11,558 nucleotides of DNA. Origin: Mariprofundus sp. (GTDB lineage Bacteria > Pseudomonadota > Zetaproteobacteria > Mariprofundales > Mariprofundaceae). Below, in pieces: positions 1 through 6,424 of this stretch. A program made the position numbers and the translations under genes. How positions within the stretch are numbered: position 1 is the first letter of the stretch; every line of letters begins with the position of its first letter. The stretch spans positions 1-11,558 of the forward strand of contig JAJFLF010000183.1 in NCBI GenBank assembly GCA_021772845.1, read 5' to 3'. Under the pieces are notes generated by a model. The model did no database searches. It had not been told where the DNA came from and saw only the letters and a list, made by a program, of their open reading frames with translations.

Positions 1-744
1 ATTGAACGCGAAGAGTTTGTACTGCATTACCAACCACAGATTGATACCGCCAGTGGCCATGTGGTGGGTATGGAGTCATTGATCCGCTGGATGCATCCGG
101 AGCGTGGCCTGGTGCCACCGTTTCATTTTATCCCGGTTGCAGAGGAGACCGGCATGATCGTGCCTATTGGTGATTGGGTTATGGCTGAAGCCTGTCGCCA
201 GAACAAAGCATGGCAGGATTCCGGTTTGATGGATCTGAAGGTTGCCGTGAATCTGTCGGCCAGGCAGTTCTCGGATAGAAAACTACTGGAGAAGATAGAA
301 CATGCGCTGCAGCAGAGCGGGCTTGATCCAGCCTTTCTGGAGGTGGAGATCACCGAGTCTGTGATCATGAAAGATATTGAAAGCACCATTGCACTGCTGG
401 AAAAAATTGCGGCGATGGGATTAGCACTTTCAATCGATGATTTCGGTACCGGTTATTCGTCATTGAGTTATCTGAAACGATTCCCCATCAATAAACTCAA
501 GATAGATAAATCCTTTATTGATGATGTGATTATCAGTGAAGATGATGCCACCATTGTTGAGGCTATTATCGGCCTGTCACACAATCTGAAACTGGATGTG
601 ATCTGCGAAGGTGTTGAAGATGAAGATCAATTCAGTTGGTTGCAGGAACGCGCCTGCAATGAGATTCAGGGTTATTTTTTCAGTAAACCTCTGCCTGCCG
701 ATGAGTTCGAGGCCTTTGTACGCAGCAGAAACGCACTGTTCTAG
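1..744 (+). CDS. EAL-domain c-di-GMP phosphodiesterase, C-terminal part (5' end outside window)
   Basis: The reading frame is open from base 1 to a TAG at 742-744, so 247 residues of the C-terminus are visible and the start lies upstream. The visible part is almost a complete EAL domain, which hydrolyses cyclic di-GMP to linear pGpG in the cytoplasm. Counting from the window edge, the key motifs are present: ESL at 25-27 (the EAL signature with Ala replaced by Ser), NLS at 84-86, EVEITES at 114-120, DDFGTG at 146-151, the lysine of LKID at 167, the glutamate of EGVE at 203 and the glutamine of QGYFFSKP at 223. All metal- and substrate-binding positions I can recognise are kept, so an active enzyme is likely. 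In this family a GGDEF domain and a sensor or membrane region usually lie upstream; that is inferred, not seen. The gene downstream starts 127 bp later and is not obviously co-transcribed. Confidence 0.93.
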   Translation: MEREEFVLHYQPQIDTASGHVVGMESLIRWMHPERGLVPPFHFIPVAEETGMIVPIGDWVMAEACRQNKAWQDSGLMDLKVAVNLSARQFSDRKLLEKIEHALQQSGLDPAFLEVEITESVIMKDIESTIALLEKIAAMGLALSIDDFGTGYSSLSYLKRFPINKLKIDKSFIDDVIISEDDATIVEAIIGLSHNLKLDVICEGVEDEDQFSWLQERACNEIQGYFFSKPLPADEFEAFVRSRNALF

Positions 745-871
745 GGCTGGGTTCTGAGGGGACTTCAAACTTGAATGATAAGCCCGATAGTTCTGCTACC
801 GTTGGAATCAGGCTATGAAGGTTTAAGACAGGTTTCTTTTTGGGAAGAAACTATGCAGGGGAGAAGATATC

Positions 872-1579
872 GTGACTACATCACAACAAACCGTGCTGAT
901 TACAGGGGGCAACAAAGGTATTGGTTTAGAGCTCACCAGAGGTTTTCTACAGCTGGGGTACAATATTATTGTCGTTGCCCGTGATTTTGAACTCTTTGAG
1001 TTCTCTGGCGATCCACAGGTCAAGATGGTTACGTTTGATCTGGGCAATGTTGATCGCATTCCAGAGCTTGTCGCGGCACTGCCGCTAATTGATATTCTGA
1101 TGAATAATGCAGGAGTGATGTATTCGCATCCTTATGATGATTATCCCAAAGAGAAGTCTGATGATATGCTAAAGCTTAACCTTGTGGCTCCGGTTCAGTT
1201 GATTGAATCAGTCTCCAGAGAGATGCTGAAACAGGGCGGTGGGCGTATTGTAAATAATGCATCAGTTGCAGCGTATACAGGTCATCCTGATATCTGGTAT
1301 GGCATCACCAAAGCGGGCTTGGTTAATGCCACCAAAAGTTTTGCTAAAATATTTGAAGGTAAGATTATTGTAAACGCAGTGGCTGCAAGCCCGGTGGATA
1401 CTGAGATGCAAAAAGTGAATACAGAAGCACGGAAACTGGCATTTAAGAATAGCACTATCAGCAAGCGGTTTGCGATGCCTGAAGAGGTCGCAAAGACGAT
1501 GATCTGGTTGGCAACCGAGTCGCCTGATTATATCAATGGAACTTGTATTGATATCAATAACGGATCTTATCCACGATAA
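872..1579 (+). CDS. Short-chain dehydrogenase/reductase (SDR), substrate unknown
   Basis: This is a 235-residue classical SDR, a single-domain NAD(P)-dependent oxidoreductase of typical length. The N-terminal Rossmann motif TGGNKGIG lies at residues 11-18, NNAG at 78-81, the tetrad asparagine is probably N103, and the catalytic Ser, Tyr and Lys are S131, Y143 and K147 (YGITK). PVDTEM at 174-179 corresponds to the usual PG-x-x-x-T loop after the active site. The Ser-to-Tyr spacing is 12 residues, one fewer than the 13 of FabG. The start is a GTG at 872, supported by a strong Shine-Dalgarno AGGGGAG at 857-863 with 8 bp spacing. No signal peptide or membrane segment is seen, so it should be cytoplasmic. 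It stands alone after the EAL gene and converges on the SGNH hydrolase with a 23 bp gap. The physiological substrate cannot be read from sequence; a carbonyl or alcohol on a small molecule is the family default. Confidence 0.92.
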   Translation: MTTSQQTVLITGGNKGIGLELTRGFLQLGYNIIVVARDFELFEFSGDPQVKMVTFDLGNVDRIPELVAALPLIDILMNNAGVMYSHPYDDYPKEKSDDMLKLNLVAPVQLIESVSREMLKQGGGRIVNNASVAAYTGHPDIWYGITKAGLVNATKSFAKIFEGKIIVNAVAASPVDTEMQKVNTEARKLAFKNSTISKRFAMPEEVAKTMIWLATESPDYINGTCIDINNGSYPR

Positions 1580-1602
1580 AAAGCAGTAGGGCTTAGCCGC
1601 GT

Positions 1603-2259
1603 TTAATCAACTGGCGGGACAGATAAGGCTTCAAGTACGAGCTTCGATAAAAAACAATTGCCGTTTTTGTTCAGGTGAACACCGTCAGATGTAAGCACAC
1701 CTTTTGATTCATTGTGCGGGTTATGGGTTCTGAGGTAGGCCATGAATGCGACTCTTAGATCCAGCAGCTGTGTCTCTGTTTCATGAGCAATAGTTCTGCT
1801 GATGTTCGCATAGTTTTTAAGCATGCTGTCGTAGGCGTTGCCACCATCCAGCTTTTCACCAATCACGGAAGGAGTGCAGAGAATGATCCGTGCTTCGATG
1901 GTTTGGATACGTGCGATGATATCCCTTAAGCCACTTTCAAAGTCCTCTGGAGTTGTGCCTCTGTTGTGCTGCCAGTGCCAGACGTCATTCACACCGATAT
2001 AGATAAACACGATGGATGGATGCTCTCGCAGCACATCGCGATCCAGACGTTTCTGGCAGTTGGGCACTCTGTGGCCATTGAAGCCTGCACCGATCAGCGC
2101 AATATCGAGATCGGGGTATAATCTGGTGATCTGTTCAGAGGCCAGGGTAATATATCCATCGGCCAGCACACCCGACTGGGTGATCGAGTCGCCCAGAAAG
2201 ATAATTTTATCCTTGGCTTTTAGCGGTTGCGGCCCGATAGCCTCTATTGTATCTGTCAT
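1603..2259 (-). CDS. SGNH/GDSL-family hydrolase
   Basis: This 218-residue protein carries the four consensus blocks of SGNH hydrolases. Block I is FLGDSIT at 21-27 with nucleophile S25. Block II is the glycine in GAGFNGHRV (57-65). Block III is GVND with N91. Block V is DGVHL with D192 and H195, completing the Ser-Asp-His triad. The family covers esterases, lipases, thioesterases and carbohydrate acetylesterases; the substrate here is unknown. There is no signal peptide: the protein begins with a short polar leader and enters the first strand near residue 18, so a cytoplasmic location is likely. The ATG at 2259-2257 is the natural start, placing block I where it normally sits, but it has only a weak ribosome-binding site. 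It converges on the SDR and is divergent from the 59-residue protein; no functional link to either is evident. Confidence 0.9.
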   Translation of the reverse strand: MTDTIEAIGPQPLKAKDKIIFLGDSITQSGVLADGYITLASEQITRLYPDLDIALIGAGFNGHRVPNCQKRLDRDVLREHPSIVFIYIGVNDVWHWQHNRGTTPEDFESGLRDIIARIQTIEARIILCTPSVIGEKLDGGNAYDSMLKNYANISRTIAHETETQLLDLRVAFMAYLRTHNPHNESKGVLTSDGVHLNKNGNCFLSKLVLEALSVPPVD

Positions 2260-2381
2260 GCTGCCTATTGAACCATTTCCAGTGCGCTGTTTCTATCGTG
2301 CATATTGATATAGAGGGGCTCAACAAGTAGATGCATGGGTTGTGTCTCTGACTGGCTTCGAATATGTAAAGCCGTTACAGT

Positions 2382-2387
2382 TACAAT
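2382..2387 (+). promoter_or_regulatory. Possible sigma70 -10 element upstream of the 59-residue gene
   Basis: TACAAT at 2382-2387 matches five of six bases of TATAAT and lies 42 bp before the ATG at 2429. The best -35 candidate, TCGAAT at 2358-2363, matches only three of six bases with an 18 bp spacer. A tandem repeat of the hexamer GTTACA (2374-2379 and 2380-2385) overlaps the -10 and could be an accident or a protein-binding site. This is eye inspection only. Confidence 0.2.
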
Positions 2388-2428
2388 ACCAGACTCGCTG
2401 GGGTCCAATCAGAACAGAGGGGAAACAG

Positions 2429-2608
2429 ATGGCAGATAAGATTTTAGTAGAAGTAAGCGATACAGACCTTAAAGCTATTGAAAGCGCAATTGCAGCCATA
2501 AAGGCTCGTGTCTCATCTTTTGGTGTTACCGATTCAGAGCTGCTTGAGGATCTGGCACCTCTGAAAGCGTTGAAAAAGCGCATCATAGCAGCACAGGCTG
2601 CGGCATAG
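2429..2608 (+). CDS. Small helical protein of unknown function (59 residues)
   Basis: I do not recognise this protein. The ATG at 2429 has a good purine-rich ribosome-binding site (GAGGGG at about 2417-2422), so I take it as the start even though the frame stays open upstream to 2342. The 59 residues contain no Cys, Trp, Tyr or His, nine acidic and eight basic residues, and many Ala, Leu and Ile. The pattern suggests two amphipathic helices, about 11-30 and 35-59, separated by the turn around SSFGVTD, i.e. a helical hairpin that could dimerise. There is no signal peptide or membrane segment. It is divergent from the SGNH hydrolase (169 bp between starts) and converges on rluE with a 43 bp gap. 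The gap holds only a weak GC hairpin (2634-2648) with no T-run directly after it. A real gene is likely because of the ribosome-binding site, ordered amphipathic composition and room for its own promoter. Confidence 0.68.
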   Translation: MADKILVEVSDTDLKAIESAIAAIKARVSSFGVTDSELLEDLAPLKALKKRIIAAQAAA

Positions 2609-2651
2609 GCTTCACCACTTATCAGACAGGTAAGGCACTAGAGTAGCCACT

Positions 2652-3341
2652 TTATCGGCGTTGTTTTTTATTGTCGGTTTTATTCGGGCTAAGCTTTTTA
2701 TGCTCCGCTTTTGCATGGTTCGATTTATGGGAGCCTGATCTGAGTTTGCTGTGTGGTCTGTTTTGCCGGGCTGGCAGTTTCGGGAAAAGTGACCAGAGCA
2801 TCTGCTCATCCACCTCGGCATATTCACCCGATGCCAGTTTATCCAGCGTGATCGGGCCAATGGCATAACGAATCAGACGCAGGGTGGGGAAACCGACAGC
2901 TGCTGTCATACGGCGTACCTGACGATTGCGTCCCTCAGATATCTCCAGAGTGATCCAGGATGTTGGAATATCAGCGCGTACACGGATGGGTGGATTGCGT
3001 AGCCATAGTGATGGCGGTTCAGTCATTTTTTCTGCATGGGCTGGCAGTGTTAAACCATCTTTAAGCTTCACACCATCACATAGCTGCTGAATCGCTTCAG
3101 TAGTAATCTCACCATCTACCTGCACCCAATAGATCTTTTTAAGTTTGTGATCGGGGTGGGAGATGCGATTCTGTAATTGCCCATCATTGGTGAGTAGTAG
3201 CAGACCTTCACTATCACGGTCCAGACGACCAGCCGCATAGATGCCGGGCATGTTGATATAATCGGCAAGTGTTTCGCGTTCCCCCTCATCGGTGAATTGG
3301 GTCAGTACCTGAAAGGGTTTATTGAATCGAAGGGTTGTCAT
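2652..3341 (-). CDS. rluE: 23S rRNA pseudouridine synthase, RluE type (RsuA family)
   Basis: Pseudouridine synthase of the RsuA/RluB/E/F family. RluE in E. coli converts U2457 of 23S rRNA to pseudouridine. Counting from the ATG at 3341, the catalytic motif GRLDRDSEGLL lies at 38-48 with the nucleophilic aspartate D41, and EGRNRQVRRM, which contacts RNA, at 136-145. NKPFQVLTQFTDEG, RNPPIR, IPTSW and FPTLRLIRYA closely follow what I recall of E. coli RluE. There is no N-terminal S4 domain, which also fits RluE. The start is uncertain: homology begins at this ATG, but in-frame ATGs at 3395, 3392 and 3422 would add up to 27 residues, and none has a strong ribosome-binding site. After the catalytic domain (ending about residue 188) there is a tail of some 40 residues rich in Lys, Arg, His and Asn (190-229), longer than I recall for E. 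coli RluE. The gene is divergent from apeB and converges on the 59-residue gene. Confidence 0.92.
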   Translation of the reverse strand: MTTLRFNKPFQVLTQFTDEGERETLADYINMPGIYAAGRLDRDSEGLLLLTNDGQLQNRISHPDHKLKKIYWVQVDGEITTEAIQQLCDGVKLKDGLTLPAHAEKMTEPPSLWLRNPPIRVRADIPTSWITLEISEGRNRQVRRMTAAVGFPTLRLIRYAIGPITLDKLASGEYAEVDEQMLWSLFPKLPARQNRPHSKLRSGSHKSNHAKAEHKKLSPNKTDNKKQRR

Positions 3342-3451
3342 AGCTGCGCTCAACTCTGAATCACTGTCGTTGATATCACCAGAGCTCTGCATCATTGCAC
3401 TTACAGTGTGAATCCAGATCATGGAGCCATTACGTGATGGTAGGGGCTCTT

Positions 3452-4780
3452 ATGCAAAACGAATGTGTTGTGAATGGTTTACTGGATTTTCTGAAAAGAT
3501 CTCCCACCCCCTTTCATGCTGTGCAGGTCATGGTTGAGAAACTCGAGCAGGCCGGCTTTCAACGGTTAACGGAAAAAGAGCCGTGGCAGGTGAACAATCA
3601 GCCAGCAGGAGGCCGTTATTTTGTGACACGTAATGATTCATCGATTATTGCATTTACCCTGTTTCAGCCACTGACTGAGGGCATGTTTATGGTTGGTGCA
3701 CATACCGATAGCCCATGTCTGAAAGTGAAACCGAATCCGGAAGTGATGAATCAAAACTACCTGCAGTTGGGTGTGGAAGTTTATGGCGGTGCATTGCTTA
3801 ATCCCTGGTTTGATCGGGATCTCTCACTGGCAGGGCGAGTGAGTTATCTGGATGAAAACAACCAGATTGCCCACCAACTGGTAGATTGGCAGAAAGCCAT
3901 TGCGGTAATTCCCAGTCTGGCGATTCATCTGGATCGTGAAGCCAATGACAAACGCAGCATCAATAAACAGAAACATCTGGCGCCGGTATTGATGCAGTTG
4001 CCGGAAAAGAGCAACAAAGAAGAAGTGAGTTTGAATACGCTGTTGCTGGATATGGTGAATGATCAGATCGCTGCGGCGGCCAAAGGTGCGGAAAATGGCG
4101 CGGTAGCGGCAAAACAGGTGCTCGATTATGAACTGAGTTTTTATGATGTGCAGGCACCGGCTGTAGTGGGCTTGAATGATGACTTTATCGCCAGTGCCAG
4201 ACTGGATAATCTGCTCAGCTGTTATACCGGTTTAATGGCTCTCATCGATCATGAGGATGGTCAAAATGCATTGCTGGTATGCAATGATCATGAAGAGGTG
4301 GGCAGCGTGTCGGCAGCCGGTGCTCAGGGAAACTTCCTGAAATCGCTGCTCAAACGCCTGGCTGATAGTGAAGAGAATATGGCTCGCATGATCGCGTCGA
4401 GCATGATGATTTCGGTCGATAATGCCCATGCAGTGCATCCTAACTTTGTCGATAAGCATGAACCCAATCATGGCCCACTCATCAATGCAGGGCCGGTAAT
4501 CAAAATAAACGCCAATCAGCGTTATGCCAGCAATAGTGAAACCAGTGCTCTATTTAAATATCTATGTGGTAAAGCTGATGTGCCGGTGCAGTCGTTTGTG
4601 GTGCGCTCTGATATGGGCTGCGGCAGTACTATTGGCCCGATTACAGCCAGTGGATTGGGTGTACGCACGGTTGATGTGGGGGTGCCTACATTTGCCATGC
4701 ACTCGATTCGCGAACTGGCTGGAAGCAAGGATGCATTTTATCTCTACGCTGTATTACGGAAATATTTTGCAAAGGTGTGA
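3452..4780 (+). CDS. apeB: M18-family aminopeptidase (aspartyl aminopeptidase-like)
   Basis: This 442-residue protein matches the usual length and motifs of M18 zinc aminopeptidases, cytoplasmic enzymes that remove N-terminal, often acidic, residues from peptides and assemble into dodecameric tetrahedra. From the ATG at 3452, the likely metal ligands and catalytic residues are H84 in GAHTDSPCLKVKP, D252 in ARLDNLLS, E281/E282 in NDHEEVGS, D323 in SVDNAHAVHP and H417 in FAMHSIRE. GGALLNPWFDRDLSLAGRV and MGCGSTIGP are also typical. The start was chosen because AGGGG at 3442-3446 sits 5 bp upstream and MQNECVVNGLLDFL fits the family N-terminus; the frame is open to 3395, with an alternative ATG at 3437. 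The gene is divergent from rluE, whose upstream start options would crowd or abut this start, and it converges on the HDOD gene. The symbol follows the common name for bacterial M18 proteins; substrate preference is not shown here. Confidence 0.95.
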   Translation: MQNECVVNGLLDFLKRSPTPFHAVQVMVEKLEQAGFQRLTEKEPWQVNNQPAGGRYFVTRNDSSIIAFTLFQPLTEGMFMVGAHTDSPCLKVKPNPEVMNQNYLQLGVEVYGGALLNPWFDRDLSLAGRVSYLDENNQIAHQLVDWQKAIAVIPSLAIHLDREANDKRSINKQKHLAPVLMQLPEKSNKEEVSLNTLLLDMVNDQIAAAAKGAENGAVAAKQVLDYELSFYDVQAPAVVGLNDDFIASARLDNLLSCYTGLMALIDHEDGQNALLVCNDHEEVGSVSAAGAQGNFLKSLLKRLADSEENMARMIASSMMISVDNAHAVHPNFVDKHEPNHGPLINAGPVIKINANQRYASNSETSALFKYLCGKADVPVQSFVVRSDMGCGSTIGPITASGLGVRTVDVGVPTFAMHSIRELAGSKDAFYLYAVLRKYFAKV

Positions 4781-4823
4781 AGCTGTTTGAAGTCGATCCA
4801 TTAACGTTCTTAAAGGAGTGTGA

Positions 4824-4857
4824 CGCGGGAGGAGAGTGTTTCTTATCCACCTCCGCG
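4824..4857. terminator. Bulged GC hairpin between convergent apeB and HDOD genes
   Basis: CGCGGGAGG at 4824-4832 can pair with CCTCCGCG at 4850-4857, giving an 8 bp GC-rich stem with one bulged G and an 17-base loop. It lies in the 89 bp gap between two convergent stop codons, where a bidirectional terminator would be expected. Neither strand shows a T-run after the stem, so it is not a classical intrinsic terminator. It could act as a transcript-end hairpin or be coincidental. Confidence 0.3.
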
Positions 4858-4869
4858 ATATATGAACCC

Positions 4870-5982
4870 TTATGCTTCTCTGTTGGCGGGGTAAATATCC
4901 GGGAAACTCAGTTTGATGCGCGCTACCTGACTTTCCAGCTGTGCAAACAGGGCAGCACTATCCAGAGGTAATTCCAGTTCATTTTTTATATACAGCTCCG
5001 CCTTTTCGACAAACACACTCTGATCATGTTGCCATATGCCTTTGTGAACTGCCTCGGTTTCATCAGCCAGACAGTGCTGTAGAATCATATGGGCTAAATT
5101 CAGCATCATCATGGAGTGCTGCAGATAATCGGGGATCTCATCCAATGGCAAGTGGCTGGCATGATGGTGATGGGCGATGAAGTGCTGTACCTGATTGGGT
5201 AGTTTCCAACGTAAAGCCAGCATCATACCTGCATCAATATGCGTGTAACCGAGATGTTGATATTCGGCTTCAAGCGCTGATAGACCAGCTTCAATGCTTG
5301 CCTGCATTTCATCTAACACAGGTTCTTTCTCGATATGTAAAATAACCAGCTTACCGATGTCATGTAAGAGTCCTATAAGGCTGGCATCGTTGTGAGAGAC
5401 CTGAGAGCAAGGCTCGGCAAGCGACCGCATTAACATGGACATAGCCTGGCTGTGCATCCAGATATGATGGGACTGCAGTTTTTTGTCCGGGCTGCTATTA
5501 CCCAGCTGGGGAGCCAGCGTGTGAAAAATGATATTGCTGGTCTCATCGAGTCCTAATCGGGCAACGGCCAGAGGTATATTATTGATATTCGCACTGGTTG
5601 ATGTTGCATAAGCCGCTGAATTGCATGTTTGCAGAATTTTTGCGGTAAGAATGGGGTCGGTGGCAATAATAACGCCCAGATCATGGGCCGATGCGTCTGG
5701 TCGCTGCAGTACGCGTTGAATCTGATTCCACGTTTCAGGCATCGGGGGGATGGTATTAACATGGTGACGCAATCTGCTCAGTACTTCGGTGTTGAGGCTG
5801 GGAGGATGGTTGAGATTGTAGCTCATCTGCGTTGCTTTGCAGGAGCTTAGATTAATCAATTCCGCGATCGTGATACCCGAATTTTCTATAGGAAGCTCAG
5901 TTCTGGCCGTGTGATTAGCTTTGCGGGGAGGGCTTTTTGATTTGTCTGTCTGGCCTGAGAATAGTTTGCTCAACAGGGACAT
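4870..5982 (-). CDS. HDOD-domain signalling protein
   Basis: This 370-residue protein carries an HDOD (HD-related output) domain at about residues 69-265. Typical features are the opening segment IPPMPETWNQIQRVL, ATDPILTAKIL with CNSAAY, the HD-like GLLHDIGKLVIL with HDIGK at 207-211, and the later HIDAGMMLALRWKLP. Family members act as cytoplasmic regulators of chemotaxis, motility, stress or c-di-GMP responses; most are thought to lack the phosphohydrolase activity of true HD domains. The first 68 residues form a polar Lys/Ser/Pro-rich leader starting MSLLSKLF, with no recognisable domain. After the core comes a helical C-terminal region to residue 370. There is no GGDEF, EAL or receiver domain attached. 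The start at 5982 is well supported by a GGAGG ribosome-binding site 6-7 bp upstream. It converges on apeB and is separated from ppsA by a gap of about 440 bp. Its partner cannot be deduced from context. Confidence 0.9.
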   Translation of the reverse strand: MSLLSKLFSGQTDKSKSPPRKANHTARTELPIENSGITIAELINLSSCKATQMSYNLNHPPSLNTEVLSRLRHHVNTIPPMPETWNQIQRVLQRPDASAHDLGVIIATDPILTAKILQTCNSAAYATSTSANINNIPLAVARLGLDETSNIIFHTLAPQLGNSSPDKKLQSHHIWMHSQAMSMLMRSLAEPCSQVSHNDASLIGLLHDIGKLVILHIEKEPVLDEMQASIEAGLSALEAEYQHLGYTHIDAGMMLALRWKLPNQVQHFIAHHHHASHLPLDEIPDYLQHSMMMLNLAHMILQHCLADETEAVHKGIWQHDQSVFVEKAELYIKNELELPLDSAALFAQLESQVARIKLSFPDIYPANREA

Positions 5983-6424
5983 GTGGGCCTCCAGGGTATT
6001 GCTGGCAACATCAGGTGGAGAAGAGTGTTTTTATCAAACATGCGCTTTTCTAATGTGAGCAAGTGGGAAGAGGCAGCAAATTCAGTGCCACTTTTATGTG
6101 GCGTTTGTATCAACACGAAGGGAATATATATCTACTGGTTTGTTCACAGCTTACCCGAAGCCGATGACTTTGATGCCGGATGAGAGTTCTTTCTCTTTGA
6201 TTACCTGGATGCCCGCAAGTTTGTTAAGTCTGTCAGTCGTTTTAAAGATGATATCATCCATATCTGCCATAGCCTGAGCATTTAACGTGTCGGATTGCTC
6301 TGCTTTGAAACGCAGCAATCCATATGGAGATAGATACAATAACAGGGTGTTGAATAGTTACATTTCTGGTATCATCATTAAGCAGTAGATGATCTGATGC
6401 ATTGGATACGTTGTGGAGGTTGTT
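5983..6424. other. Intergenic region between the HDOD gene and ppsA
   Basis: This stretch of about 440 bp lies between two divergent genes, so it should hold both promoters. I see no confident gene in it; a doubtful minus-strand ORF is listed separately. A small perfect hairpin, GCCAC-TTTTAT-GTGGC, lies at 6087-6102. A bulged one (TTGCTCTGC paired with GCAGCAA) spans about 6294-6318. Neither has a following T-run. The ppsA ribosome-binding site GGAGG is at 6415-6419. TATCAT at about 6370-6375 could be a -10 element for ppsA, but no good -35 stands at the right distance. I recognise no riboswitch. Confidence 0.5.
6151..6339 (-). CDS. Doubtful small ORF (up to 62 residues), possibly a gene remnant
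   Basis: An open frame on the minus strand runs from a TTG at 6339 to a stop at 6151. Its translation looks more protein-like than most shadow frames, with a charged helical segment (residues about 24-45, MADMDDIIFKTTDRLNKLAG) and an end that reads KELSSGIKVIGFG. No good ribosome-binding site precedes the TTG, nor the internal ATG at 6270, which would leave 39 residues. It could be a short gene, the tail of a decayed gene, or chance. I assign no function. It is the only frame in this gap I would not dismiss outright. Confidence 0.28.
   Translation of the reverse strand: MYLSPYGLLRFKAEQSDTLNAQAMADMDDIIFKTTDRLNKLAGIQVIKEKELSSGIKVIGFG

Noticed and set aside
2634..2648. GGCAC/GTaGCC hairpin after the 59-residue gene as an intrinsic terminator
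   Set aside because: The stem is only five pairs with a bulge, and the nearest T-run starts more than ten bases later, inside the rluE coding region.
5983..6183. 66-codon plus-strand frame starting with GTG right beside the HDOD start
   Set aside because: Its start region overlaps the complement of the HDOD ribosome-binding site, it has none of its own, and the translation shows no ordered pattern.
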